Origin: an uncultured Bacillota bacterium
GTDB taxonomy: Bacteria > Bacillota > Clostridia > Peptostreptococcales > Anaerovoracaceae
Reading direction: 5' to 3'
Assembly (NCBI GenBank): GCA_958448635.1
Contig: CAUDEQ010000049.1
Span: 1-14,203, forward strand
Length of the DNA stretch: 14,203 nucleotides
Position numbers and translations under genes: made by a program. The notes below the pieces were generated by a model. That model made no database searches. It was not told the origin of the DNA and worked only from the letters and a program-made list of their open reading frames with translations. Shown here piece by piece: positions 1-8,253 of the stretch (the stretch's first letter is position 1; each line of letters opens with the position of its first letter).

Positions 1-74
1 TGAAACCGCCGTGTACCGAACGGTACGCACGGTGGTGTGAGAGGACGGGAGCTAATCACTCCCTCCTACTCGAT
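1..74 (+). mobile_element. 3' end of a group II intron (domains V and VI)
   Basis: The first 74 bases fold as the end of a group II intron. Domain V: bases 5-13 pair with 28-36, followed by a T14-G27 wobble, a two-base AC bulge (25-26), a short upper stem (15-17 with 22-24) and a GAAC loop. The catalytic triad position reads C7-G8-C9, with G8 in a G-T wobble as in known domain V. The CGC form (rather than AGC) is, as I recall, typical of group IIC. Domain VI: 39-41 pair with 69-71, 42-44 with 65-67 and 47-51 with 59-63. This leaves A68 bulged, seven nucleotides from the 3' end, as expected for the branch point. The 3' splice site is therefore after CGAT, at 74/75. The rest of the intron, including any reverse-transcriptase ORF, lies outside the window. 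Confidence 0.85.
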
Positions 75-104
75 TGGATATATTTTTTAATCCCAATTAT
101 AATT

Positions 105-3002
105 CTACAACGGTGAGGTCGTATAAGAGGACGATTCTGTTGATGACGGTGTGGTTGTGCTGGACGGTGTACTTTCTGTAGTCGGCACAGTTTCAGTAGA
201 AGGAGCTTCCGTAGACGAAGGTGTCATGGATACTCTTGAATAAGTGCCTTTAACATAATATTCGCCATTAATCATCTCTACAGAAGAAGGTTTTGATTTG
301 AAGGAGCCTCTTGGAAGATCGCCACATACCTGATCCATGACCTCTGAGAAGAACCTAGCCATGGCTCCACTTCCGGAGGTAAGGCTTATATTGAAGTCGT
401 TACCTACCCATACAGCAGCAGAATATTGTGGCGTAAAGCCGCAGAACCATATATCGTAGTTATCCGATGTCGTTCCTGTCTTACCGCCTACAGGCTGTGA
501 CGACAATCTGGCGCTTCCGGCAATACCACGTGATACTGTAGTTCTGAGAATATCAGTCATTATCCATGCTACTCCCTCGTCATATACTTGCTTACCTTCT
601 GCTTTCTTTTCAAACAAGACTTCATCGTTAACGTCCAGAACCTTGGTATATGCTATAGGCTCATTGTACACGCCTCCATTAGGGAAGGTTGCAAAGGCAG
701 CTGCCATCTCGAGAGGAGATATACCGCTGGTCATTCCTCCCAGTGCAAGTGCAGCAGGATTCATATCGTTTGCATCGCCTTCTTCATCAACGGTGGTTAC
801 GCCCACCTTTTTAAGCATTGATGCAGAATAATCAGGGCCTATCTGCTGATATGTCTTAACGGCAGGAACGTTGGCTGACTGCTCAACGGCAGTTCTCAGA
901 GTCATATCGCCTCTGTATCCGCTGTACCAGTTCTTAGGCCATGACCTTCCACCATATGTCATCTGAGCATCATTGATGATGCTGCCGGCGGTTATGTATT
1001 TACCCCAATCGCTTCCTTCGCTGGTGTCAAGTCTCATTGTCTTGTCATCTCGATAGTATTCATATCCCATCTGCAAAGCAGGTCCGTATACTCCTATCGG
1101 CTTGATCGCTGAGCCCGGCTGTCTTGGATTGGTCGCCCTGTTGAATAGCTGCTTGCCCTGTGTCTTTCGTCCACCTATCATGGCCTTGACTTCACCGGTG
1201 GAGTTCTCAATTATTACCATGGCTCCCTGAGGCTCTCTTGTTCTTTGCTTGAGACTGTAATTGCCACTGGATACCACTAGTCCGTCATCGGTTTTCACAA
1301 AGAAATCAGGGTAATCCTTAAAGAATTTTCCTGAAATGACTGCATTTCCGTCTCCATCCACAGTTTTATATCCCTGTGGTATGGATAGAGCGCCGCTTTC
1401 TATAAAGTAGAAGATGCCGCTTTCTCTTATGTACATGTTTTTGAATTCTATGCTGACGTCAGGCTCGCCGTTGACTTCCGTTTCATATATGTTGAGACGA
1501 TTACCTGCCTTGATGGTTATGCCCCCATCATTATTGTTGGTATATTCATCGTTTTCAAGAACAAACTCATTGTTATCATTGAAATAATGAGAATAAGCAT
1601 ATAGCATTATTTCTCCGCTTGAGGAATTGAGCAGATCCCCGCTGCTGTTGGTTCTTGCGTTAGAAACTCCAGGGAAGTTGTTGTCTTCATCAAATTCATT
1701 CATTACAATTTGCTGAATTCCCGAATCAAGGGTAGTGTATATCTTCAACCCTCCGGTGTATACCATGTCCTGAGCATCAGCATATGAATAGCCATATTCC
1801 TCAACGATATCATCGATAAGCTGCTCGATGGCAAAGTCGGTGAAGTATGATGTGGCGTTTGCAGTTGATGCATAGCTGATCTGCATATGGTTTTGGAGGT
1901 CATCCGCTAATGCAGTATTCATTTCGTCTTCAGTAATGAAGCCATCCTCATGCATACCGGTAATGACAAGATCACGTCTGTCCTTGGATATATCGCCATT
2001 ATATACATATGTTATCGAGCCATCTGTTGACAGTACAGGAAGATTGCTGGCTGAACCCTCGTCGGAGTACTGTACAAGTGCGTATGTATCAGGTGATTTC
2101 GGAAGCGCTGCCAGAGATGCGCACTCAAGGAGATCAAGCTCCTGGATGTCTTTTGAAAAATAAGACTGAGCCGCAGACTGAACACCATAGGAGTTGAAGC
2201 CCAAAAAAATGGTGTTGAGATATGCTTCCATTATTTCTTCCTTGGAAAGATTCTTTTCAAGGACTATGGTACAGTACATTTCAGACAGCTTTCTGGAAAT
2301 ACTTCGCTGGCTCTTTATCTCTGCAAGATATACGTTTCTGGCAAGCTGCTGTGTAACTGTACTGGTACCGCTGATCTGTCCGCCGCCGAAAACACTTTCA
2401 AGGACAGCACCACCCATTCGTATGAAGTTAAAGCCATCATGCGTCCAGAATTTTTTATCCTCTATAGATACGACAGCATTAACCATGTTTTCAGGAATAT
2501 CCTCATAGTCTACTATAGTCCTGTTTCCATCTGAAAAGTATAGATTTTCTACTTCATTACCATCTGCATCGTATATTACAGAGCGCTGTGCCAGCGTTGA
2601 ATAAATATTGTCAGTATCAACATCAGGGGCAGTGGCAAAGACGACGCCTACATAAAGACCTACTCCCATAATGACAGCAAGAGCTGCGAAAATAACAGTA
2701 TTCAGAACGTTGGATTTACGTCTGGAGGAGTTTTTTCCCCTGCCATTGCCGCCGGCTGCTGCTCCGGCCTTTTTTCCTTTACGTGACGGTCTCTTTGAAG
2801 AAGAGGTGTTTTTTGTATCCTTTCGGCTCTTTCCGTGAGAATCGGATCTATGTGCTCCGGAAGCAGAGCCGGATCCGAAATTATCTGATCTCACTGAAGA
2901 AGACCGGTTCCGGATAGCGGCCTTTTTATCAAATTCAGCAAAGAAATCGTCTATATTATCAGGTTTATTGTTGTAATTGTTGTTATCATATCTATCAGAC
3001 AA
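105..3002 (-). CDS. ponA: Class A (bifunctional) penicillin-binding protein, PBP1A family
   Basis: Membrane-anchored cell-wall synthase of 965 aa that polymerises lipid II into glycan strands and cross-links the peptides. A basic, Ser/Gly-rich cytoplasmic tail (1-98) precedes one membrane anchor (about 100-124). The GT51 glycosyltransferase follows (about 135-310): EDKKFWTHDG with the presumed catalytic Glu181, GTSTVTQQLARN (212-223), and RKLSE (237-241) with the second Glu. The transpeptidase shows all three motifs: SAIK (nucleophile Ser631), SAN (709-711) and KTGT (841-844). About 150 residues between 440 and 590 form an inserted linker or OB-like region. The extracellular tail (926-965) is almost entirely Ser/Thr/Pro/Glu. 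The start is TTG, supported by AGGAGG at 3011-3016 with 8-nt spacing; no in-frame ATG occurs before the membrane segment. It is divergent from comEC, and its stop lies 30 bp from the intron end. The symbol is family-level. Confidence 0.95.
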   Translation of the reverse strand: MSDRYDNNNYNNKPDNIDDFFAEFDKKAAIRNRSSSVRSDNFGSGSASGAHRSDSHGKSRKDTKNTSSSKRPSRKGKKAGAAAGGNGRGKNSSRRKSNVLNTVIFAALAVIMGVGLYVGVVFATAPDVDTDNIYSTLAQRSVIYDADGNEVENLYFSDGNRTIVDYEDIPENMVNAVVSIEDKKFWTHDGFNFIRMGGAVLESVFGGGQISGTSTVTQQLARNVYLAEIKSQRSISRKLSEMYCTIVLEKNLSKEEIMEAYLNTIFLGFNSYGVQSAAQSYFSKDIQELDLLECASLAALPKSPDTYALVQYSDEGSASNLPVLSTDGSITYVYNGDISKDRRDLVITGMHEDGFITEDEMNTALADDLQNHMQISYASTANATSYFTDFAIEQLIDDIVEEYGYSYADAQDMVYTGGLKIYTTLDSGIQQIVMNEFDEDNNFPGVSNARTNSSGDLLNSSSGEIMLYAYSHYFNDNNEFVLENDEYTNNNDGGITIKAGNRLNIYETEVNGEPDVSIEFKNMYIRESGIFYFIESGALSIPQGYKTVDGDGNAVISGKFFKDYPDFFVKTDDGLVVSSGNYSLKQRTREPQGAMVIIENSTGEVKAMIGGRKTQGKQLFNRATNPRQPGSAIKPIGVYGPALQMGYEYYRDDKTMRLDTSEGSDWGKYITAGSIINDAQMTYGGRSWPKNWYSGYRGDMTLRTAVEQSANVPAVKTYQQIGPDYSASMLKKVGVTTVDEEGDANDMNPAALALGGMTSGISPLEMAAAFATFPNGGVYNEPIAYTKVLDVNDEVLFEKKAEGKQVYDEGVAWIMTDILRTTVSRGIAGSARLSSQPVGGKTGTTSDNYDIWFCGFTPQYSAAVWVGNDFNISLTSGSGAMARFFSEVMDQVCGDLPRGSFKSKPSSVEMINGEYYVKGTYSRVSMTPSSTEAPSTETVPTTESTPSSTTTPSSTESSSYTTSPL

Positions 3003-3010
3003 TATTTCTT

Positions 3011-3016
3011 CCTCCT
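3011..3016 (-). promoter_or_regulatory. Ribosome-binding site fixing the TTG start of the PBP gene
   Basis: On the minus strand the sequence reads AGGAGG, then eight bases, then TTG at 3002-3000. The full anti-16S match at ideal spacing is the reason for choosing a TTG start. Confidence 0.85.
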
Positions 3017-3048
3017 AAATCATTTTACTGGAAACTGTAATCTCAGTA

Positions 3049-3077
3049 ATTATACCATCAATGCCTTGAAAAGTAAA
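3049..3077 (-). promoter_or_regulatory. Predicted sigma-A promoter for the PBP gene
   Basis: On the minus strand there is a perfect TATAAT (3054-3049) and TTTACT (3077-3072), separated by exactly 17 bp. Transcription would start near 3042, giving a leader of about 40 nt that contains the AGGAGG site. Confidence 0.65.
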
Positions 3078-3103
3078 AGGTATATGAGGAAGTTTTCAAT
3101 ATC

Positions 3104-3132
3104 TTGACAAAAACAACATAATGGAATAATAT
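3104..3132 (+). promoter_or_regulatory. Predicted sigma-A promoter for the comEC-holA-permease cluster
   Basis: A perfect TTGACA (3104-3109) and TAATAT (3127-3132, 4 of 6 consensus) are separated by 17 bp. Transcription would start near 3139, about 33 nt upstream of comEC. It lies back to back with the PBP promoter in the same intergenic region, and the two do not overlap. Confidence 0.6.
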
Positions 3133-3171
3133 GGAAATAAAGCAATAAAATGGTTTGTTGTAATTGGATAA

Positions 3172-5571
3172 ATGATGAGAAGGCCGATGATATACGTATC
3201 ATCGATGTTTGCTGCTGCGGTGATCGCAGTGCATTATGCAGGTTTGCTGACAGGGATGGCTTTGGCAGCCGTATTTGCTGCACTGCTGTACTCAGGCAGA
3301 AGTATATGTCAAAACAGGGCAATGGCACTACTGCTGCTTATAAGCTATATGGCAGGAATCATTTCTTATACTGCACATCAGGGAAGGGACGATCCTTTTT
3401 ACGGATATTACGGAAAAAGCACGGATATAGTATGCAGCGTATCGCATGTTGAAGAAGAGGAAAAGAGAAACGCATGGGGAGAGGAAACTCGTTGTCTGAA
3501 GGTAACCGGAACGCTGCTGGCTGTGGATGGACGGAAAGTTTCAGCAAAAGAAAAGATCCTCATAAGGTATTACAGTAACGGAGATGAGGAAGCATCGGAT
3601 ATGGACAAAGCTGCAACGTCTGTGGTGCCGGGTCAGCAGCTGAAGCTGAGAGGAACAGCAGAGCTACCTGAGGGAAGGAAAAACCCGGGTTGTTTTGATT
3701 ATGGTCTATATCTCAGCTCCATAGGAATAAGGACGATATTTGCTGCGGAAGAAATTAGCTGCTTAAGTAATAACAGTCTGTCGTATGCGGAACGTATCTA
3801 TGGCAAAATCAAAAGGACTGTTTACGAAGTAAAGACGGACTTCATTACCAATCTGGAAAATACCGCAGGGGAAGCTTCCGCCGGGCTCATAAGAGGCATC
3901 ATGTTCGGCGAAAAGTCGGAAATGGAAGAAGAGGTGCTGGAGGAGTTCAGAAAGAACGGAACAGCTCATGTGCTGGCTGTCAGCGGACTTCACGTGGGGA
4001 TAATATACGGATTTATATGCATGGTATGGAGATGGAAAAAGGGCGGGTTGTTTTTTTCTGTCAATCTTATGTTTTTCTTCATATACATGGTAATGTCCTC
4101 ATTTTCTCCGTCAGTCATAAGGGCGGTGATCATGGTCTGGCTCCATATTTTTGCCAACATTACAGCAAGAAGATATGACATGGCTTCGGCGGCGTTTTTC
4201 ACAGGGCTGGTTATGATGGTGATAAATCCCATGCAGATTTTCAATGCGGGCTTTCAGATGTCCTTCATCGCAGTGCTGTCCCTGAGTCTTATGGTCCCGA
4301 TAATAAAAAGAGTATACAGCGGTATGCTGATGGCAGGAATGGCGATACAGGTGGGGCTTGTTCCTTATATTGCATATACGTTCAACTATATTTCGTTGGC
4401 AGCTCTGCTGGTAAATGTACCGGTGATTTATCTGACGGGACTCATCGTTCCGTGCGGCATGTGTGCCATGGCTGCTATGTATGTCTGCGATCCGGTGTTT
4501 CAGGTGATAGCAGGCGTAATGTCGGGTCTTTGCACGATAATGACGAAGCTGAACAGCGTTACCTGTGCAGAGGGTATAACGGTATTCAATGTCAGCAGTC
4601 CGGATCTGTGGCTCATATCGGTCTACTATCTCTCGCTACTGATCTTCGTATCGGAGGATGGCAGGCTGCTCTTTATAAGAAAAAAGAGAAAGACACTTAT
4701 TCTGTTGGCGGCAGTCGTAATTCTTACATCAGCAGTTCTGGGTCATATGGCCGGCAACGGCTTCAAGGAGGCCGATGCCGTGTTTGTGGACGTGGGACAG
4801 GGCGACTGCATACATTTTAGGGTAGATGTAGGAGAAAGCTACATGGTGGACGGCGGAGGCAGCCTGGGCTATGAAGTTGGCAGAAAAATCTTGAAGCCCT
4901 ACCTGCTGAAAAACGGAGCGACGCATCTGAAAGGTGCTTTTGTCACACATATGCATACAGATCATTACAAGGGTATAGCGGAGCTGTGCCGTGAGGGAAT
5001 GGTGGAGAGGCTTTATGTCTACGAAGGATACAAGGTGAGGGAGAAAGAAATCCTTGAAGACACTTGCATGAATCGTGAGGACATAACGTATCTGCACTCA
5101 GGGCAGAGCATAGAGCTTTCAGACGAAGTATGTGTTGAAATACTTCATCCGGAGGAGAGAAACCGGCGTGAATACGAGATGCTCGCTTCAGATACGGAGG
5201 ATGAAAACAGCTTCAGCCTCATCATGAAGGTGAACATCAAGGGAAGGACGATAATGGTGACGGGTGATGTGGATACCGGATGTCTTGAAAGCCTGGCGGA
5301 TAAATACGGCAGGGGGCTTGATTGTGATATACTTAAAGCTGCCCATCACGGAAGTAAGTACAGTGACAGCGATGCTTTCACAGAGGTATCATCGCCGGAA
5401 TACGCTGTGTTTCAGGTGGGAAAAAACAATTTCGGCCATCCCGATAAAGGAATCATTGAAAAATATCGTCAAAAAGGTATAATTATATATAGAAATGACA
5501 AGGACGGGGCTGTAGCCTTTGAATTCACAGGGAATGGCAAGGTGAAGACGAAGATCGTCAGAGGAGAATAG
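3172..5571 (+). CDS. comEC: ComEC/Rec2-family DNA internalisation protein
   Basis: Polytopic membrane protein of 799 aa, the channel through which single-stranded DNA enters during natural transformation. Two or three N-terminal membrane segments (about 7-65) precede a soluble OB-like stretch (about 75-195). Next is the competence-domain core, with the family signature VSGLHVGII (270-278) and many helices up to about 525. The C-terminal domain is metallo-beta-lactamase-like: DVGQGD (540-545), MVDGGG (558-563), THMHTDH (592-598), TGDVD (697-701) and AAHHGS (723-728). The putative metal-binding His/Asp residues therefore look intact. The length is normal for the family and the frame is open throughout. 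The start is less certain: ATGs lie in tandem at 3172 and 3175 and another at 3187, and none has a good Shine-Dalgarno at ideal spacing. It heads a cluster with holA, a common Firmicutes arrangement. No comEA is seen in the window. Confidence 0.93.
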   Translation: MMRRPMIYVSSMFAAAVIAVHYAGLLTGMALAAVFAALLYSGRSICQNRAMALLLLISYMAGIISYTAHQGRDDPFYGYYGKSTDIVCSVSHVEEEEKRNAWGEETRCLKVTGTLLAVDGRKVSAKEKILIRYYSNGDEEASDMDKAATSVVPGQQLKLRGTAELPEGRKNPGCFDYGLYLSSIGIRTIFAAEEISCLSNNSLSYAERIYGKIKRTVYEVKTDFITNLENTAGEASAGLIRGIMFGEKSEMEEEVLEEFRKNGTAHVLAVSGLHVGIIYGFICMVWRWKKGGLFFSVNLMFFFIYMVMSSFSPSVIRAVIMVWLHIFANITARRYDMASAAFFTGLVMMVINPMQIFNAGFQMSFIAVLSLSLMVPIIKRVYSGMLMAGMAIQVGLVPYIAYTFNYISLAALLVNVPVIYLTGLIVPCGMCAMAAMYVCDPVFQVIAGVMSGLCTIMTKLNSVTCAEGITVFNVSSPDLWLISVYYLSLLIFVSEDGRLLFIRKKRKTLILLAAVVILTSAVLGHMAGNGFKEADAVFVDVGQGDCIHFRVDVGESYMVDGGGSLGYEVGRKILKPYLLKNGATHLKGAFVTHMHTDHYKGIAELCREGMVERLYVYEGYKVREKEILEDTCMNREDITYLHSGQSIELSDEVCVEILHPEERNRREYEMLASDTEDENSFSLIMKVNIKGRTIMVTGDVDTGCLESLADKYGRGLDCDILKAAHHGSKYSDSDAFTEVSSPEYAVFQVGKNNFGHPDKGIIEKYRQKGIIIYRNDKDGAVAFEFTGNGKVKTKIVRGE

Positions 5572-5577
5572 AAAAGT

Positions 5578-6648
5578 ATGGCAGCTACCGGATACAGGGA
5601 AAAGGAACATGCTTTCGTAACCATCGGCAAGGACTTAAAGGAGGGGAATATTCCTCGCCTTGTTTTACTGTGCGGAAAAGAAGAGTATCTGATAAGGTTT
5701 TATTCGGAAGCGATCATAAAAAAATATATAGCGGACGCATGCAGGCTCATGGATCTTGTGACTCTGGAGGGAGAAGCCTTAACTGCTGAACGCATTATGG
5801 AAGCTCTGGAAACGGTGAGCCTAATGTCCGAGCGAAAGGTGGTGTTCCTGCCGGATTTTTCTCCTGCGGCGGGAAAACCGCTGAAGGGATTCGGCGAGTC
5901 GGATATAAAGAAGCTTATTGACGGCTTTGGGGATATTCCGGAGGGAGCGATGCTGCTGATTACCGCATCTGAGAGTGATGACGCCAGGTCAACGAAAAAC
6001 AAGGTGAGAACCGCTGTGGAAAAACACGGAAGAGTGTATGATTTTCAGCCCCTGAACGATGTACAGCTGAAAAGCTTTATAGAGAAAAGGTTCAAGGCTG
6101 CAGGTAAAATCTGCTCTCCTTCAGTAGTCAGACTGATAATGTCAGAGAGCGGATACGGTAATAAAGCCATCGATTACGGACTTTACAGCCTGGAAAACGA
6201 CTTGAGAAAGATCATCGCATACAGCGGAGAGGAGGAGATCATAACGGCCGCAGACATTGGGGCGGTGATGTCATCAAATCCCGAAAACAACGTTTTCGCC
6301 ATGCTGGACGCTCTGGGAAGAAACAGGAAGGACGAAGCCTTCAGACTGCTGTACAATCTGCTGAATGCCGGAACACCTGTATTCAATCTGTTGAGGATGA
6401 TAACCAACCAGCTGGAGCTGATTCTTTCGCTGAAGGAAATGAAGGAGGACGGCGCTTCTCCTGCTGAAATGCAGAAACAGCTGGGGATACATCAGTTCAG
6501 GGTAAAGAAGGCGCTGCCTCTGACGGGAAGATATTCTGCGGAGGATCTGAGAGATATGCTGTGTGCCGCATATGAAGTGGATGAAAACATCAAGACGGGA
6601 CTGATGGATGGACAGATGGCGCTTGAATATTTTATAGCCGGAATATAA
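5578..6648 (+). CDS. holA: DNA polymerase III subunit delta
   Basis: 356-aa delta subunit of the clamp loader, which opens the beta sliding clamp so that it can be loaded at replication forks. The length is typical. The N-terminal AAA+-like domain carries the family pattern around LVLLCGKEEYLI (28-39). Residues 75-155 contain the SERKVVFLPDF strand (84-94) and the MLLITASES strand (125-133). An alpha-helical collar domain follows, with NNVFAMLDAL (237-246), the LLRMITNQLE helix (271-280) and a C-terminal segment ending in LEYFIAGI. Delta has no functional Walker A motif, and none is seen here. It starts 6 bp after the comEC stop; its ribosome-binding site (AGGAG, 11 nt upstream) lies inside the end of comEC, so translation is probably coupled. 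In many Firmicutes rpsT lies next to holA; here a permease gene follows instead. Confidence 0.92.
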   Translation: MAATGYREKEHAFVTIGKDLKEGNIPRLVLLCGKEEYLIRFYSEAIIKKYIADACRLMDLVTLEGEALTAERIMEALETVSLMSERKVVFLPDFSPAAGKPLKGFGESDIKKLIDGFGDIPEGAMLLITASESDDARSTKNKVRTAVEKHGRVYDFQPLNDVQLKSFIEKRFKAAGKICSPSVVRLIMSESGYGNKAIDYGLYSLENDLRKIIAYSGEEEIITAADIGAVMSSNPENNVFAMLDALGRNRKDEAFRLLYNLLNAGTPVFNLLRMITNQLELILSLKEMKEDGASPAEMQKQLGIHQFRVKKALPLTGRYSAEDLRDMLCAAYEVDENIKTGLMDGQMALEYFIAGI

Positions 6649-6659
6649 GGAGATATACG

Positions 6660-7586
6660 ATGAAGACACAAGTAAGGGCTGATATGATGCTTGTACTGGT
6701 GACCCTATGCTGGGGAACATCCTACTATATGATAGATATTTGTCTGACACAGATGGAGACGTTCAATCTGAATGCCTTCAGATTTCTGGGTGCGTTTATA
6801 GTCGCTGCAATAGTGGGTTTTCAGAAGCTCAGGGGTATCAGCAGAGCGACGGTAAAATATGCTTTCTTTATAGGTATATCACTGGTATTCGTATACATGG
6901 GGGCAACCTTCGGAGTAATGTATACCAGTCTTTCCAATTCAGGCTTTCTCTGTGCCCTTACCGTTGTTTTCACACCTTTTCTGGCATTTGTTTTCAAAAA
7001 ACAGAGGCCGGATAAAAAGATACTGGCAGTGGTTCTCGTCTGCCTCATCGGAATTGCTCTTATGAGTCTCAACGAGAAGATGAAGCCGGCTCTTGGCGAC
7101 ATCTTCTGCATAATGTGCGCCTTTGCATATGCAGTTGATCTGCTGATAACAGAAACAGCCGTATCGAGAGAGGATGTCAATGCTTTTCATCTGGGCGTGC
7201 TGCAGCTGGGCTTTACAGGGATATTCATGCTGATACTTTCATTTATATTTGAGGAGCCATGTCTGCCTTCAACACCGAAGGTATGGGGAACGGCGATCTT
7301 TCTGGCTGTATTCAGTACGGGGGTGGCGTTTATCGTCCAGGCCATAGCGCAGCAGTATACCACAGCATCCCATGTAGGTGTGATATTTACGCTTGAACCT
7401 GTATTTGCAGGAGTGGTTGCCTTCTTTCTGGCGGGAGAGATACTGCTGCCGAGAGCGTACTTTGGAGCTTTTCTGCTGCTGGCGGGGCTTCTGTTGATGG
7501 AGGTGGATATTAAAGGGGTGGTGAAGAAGATGAAAAAGGAGAAAAACTGTGTTTCTGTCGATGAAAACGACAGGCTCAGGGAATAG
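6660..7586 (+). CDS. EamA/DMT-superfamily permease, substrate unknown
   Basis: 308-aa membrane protein with about ten predicted helices (near 9-27, 37-54, 67-87, 95-112, 121-136, 145-162, 178-196, 208-230, 240-258 and 264-282). They are arranged as two EamA repeats. The first repeat begins with the typical LVTLCWGTSYY (13-23). The second ends with VGVIFTLEPVFAGVVAFFLAGE (239-260), the most recognisable stretch of this family, containing the LEP and GE signatures. A charged cytoplasmic tail (about 285-308) closes the protein. Family members export metabolites such as amino acids or nucleosides; nothing here fixes the substrate. The ribosome-binding site AGGAG follows directly on the holA stop, 7 nt before ATG, so it is probably co-transcribed with comEC-holA. 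The last codons form one arm of a terminator hairpin. Confidence 0.88.
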   Translation: MKTQVRADMMLVLVTLCWGTSYYMIDICLTQMETFNLNAFRFLGAFIVAAIVGFQKLRGISRATVKYAFFIGISLVFVYMGATFGVMYTSLSNSGFLCALTVVFTPFLAFVFKKQRPDKKILAVVLVCLIGIALMSLNEKMKPALGDIFCIMCAFAYAVDLLITETAVSREDVNAFHLGVLQLGFTGIFMLILSFIFEEPCLPSTPKVWGTAIFLAVFSTGVAFIVQAIAQQYTTASHVGVIFTLEPVFAGVVAFFLAGEILLPRAYFGAFLLLAGLLLMEVDIKGVVKKMKKEKNCVSVDENDRLRE

Positions 7587-7598
7587 CCTGTGTTTTTT
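7570..7598 (+). terminator. Rho-independent terminator overlapping the end of the permease gene
   Basis: ACAGGCT (7570-7576) pairs perfectly with AGCCTGT (7585-7591) across an 8-nt loop, followed by G and six T (7593-7598). The stop codon (7584-7586) lies at the base of the 3' arm, so the 5' arm is coding. It separates the comEC cluster from the redox operon. Confidence 0.75.
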
Positions 7599-7624
7599 CA
7601 GATGATTCCATGACAATTAAGCTA

Positions 7625-7653
7625 TTGATTTAAGTGGCTGTATTTGATAAAAT
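7625..7653 (+). promoter_or_regulatory. Predicted sigma-A promoter for the redox operon
   Basis: TTGATT (7625-7630, 4 of 6 consensus) and TAAAAT (7648-7653, 5 of 6) are separated by 17 bp. They lie directly after the upstream terminator and before a leader of about 58 nt. Two copies of TTGCA (7661-7665 and 7669-7673) sit at the expected transcription start and could be an operator, but this is weak. No clear Rex-type palindrome is visible. Confidence 0.55.
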
Positions 7654-7704
7654 TAATGAGTTGCATTATTGCACAGTAAATGGAAAGAGAAAGCAATATT
7701 TATT

Positions 7705-7710
7705 AGGAGG
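7705..7710 (+). promoter_or_regulatory. Ribosome-binding site fixing the start of the NuoE-like gene
   Basis: AGGAGG lies 7 nt before ATG 7718. This favours the 174-aa protein over the longer open frame that could begin at GTG 7634. The extra 28 residues would run through the predicted -10 box and the leader and do not resemble the family. Confidence 0.85.
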
Positions 7711-7717
7711 AAATGAC

Positions 7718-8242
7718 ATGAGTGAAAAAGGTTGTAACTGCGGTTGTGGTTGCGGGGAAAACAGGGAAGCTCAATTCAAGGATCTTGCACCTGTTTTAGA
7801 GCAATACGCAAAGGTGCCCGGTAGTCTTATCACCATCCTGCAGAAGACGCAGGATATTTACGGGTATCTTTCTATGGATGCCATCAACTATATTTCGGAA
7901 GTGACGGGCATCAAGCCTGCTAAAATCTATGGCGTAGCTACATTTTACGCACAGTTCAGACTCAAGCCTATCGGTAAGAATCTGATCATGTTATGTCAGG
8001 GTACTGCATGCCACGTTAACGGTTCCGAAATGATCGAAGAGGCCATCTGCGAACATCTTGGGATAAAAGACGGGGAGACTACAGAGGACGGTATATTCAC
8101 ATTGAACAACGTCGCATGTCTCGGATGCTGTTCCCTCGCTCCTGTAATGATGGTGAAGAATGCAGAAGGCGACGAAACATACGGTAATCTTACCAAGGAT
8201 GCCGTTAAGAAGATTCTAGATGAGATAAGGGAAAGAGCATAG
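7718..8242 (+). CDS. stnA: NuoE-like [2Fe-2S] subunit of a Stn-type transhydrogenase (StnA-like)
   Basis: 174-aa thioredoxin-fold iron-sulfur subunit homologous to the 24-kDa (NuoE/HndA/HydC) family. A helical N-terminal part (about 20-75) leads to the conserved IYGVATFY (70-77). The [2Fe-2S] ligands are Cys93 and Cys98 (CQGTAC) and Cys134 and Cys138 (CLGCCSLAP). In this family the cluster sits beside the flavin subunit and relays or stores electrons from NADH. It is the first gene of a three-gene operon; its stop codon overlaps the ribosome-binding site of the next gene, as expected for stoichiometric subunits. Odd feature: residues 6-12 read CNCGCGC, a CxCxCxC cluster not needed for the known fold. 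By sequence alone the gene could equally be called hndA, hydC or nuoE; the Stn label comes from the operon partners. Confidence 0.85.
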   Translation: MSEKGCNCGCGCGENREAQFKDLAPVLEQYAKVPGSLITILQKTQDIYGYLSMDAINYISEVTGIKPAKIYGVATFYAQFRLKPIGKNLIMLCQGTACHVNGSEMIEEAICEHLGIKDGETTEDGIFTLNNVACLGCCSLAPVMMVKNAEGDETYGNLTKDAVKKILDEIRERA

Positions 8243-8253
8243 GAGGTGAACAC

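Noticed and set aside
6274..6750. A 158-codon minus-strand frame across the holA/permease junction
   Set aside because: It overlaps two solid plus-strand genes and shows no family features.
7634..7717. Extending the NuoE-like protein to a GTG start at 7634
   Set aside because: The extension runs through the predicted -10 box and leader and has no ribosome-binding site, whereas ATG 7718 has AGGAGG at 7 nt.
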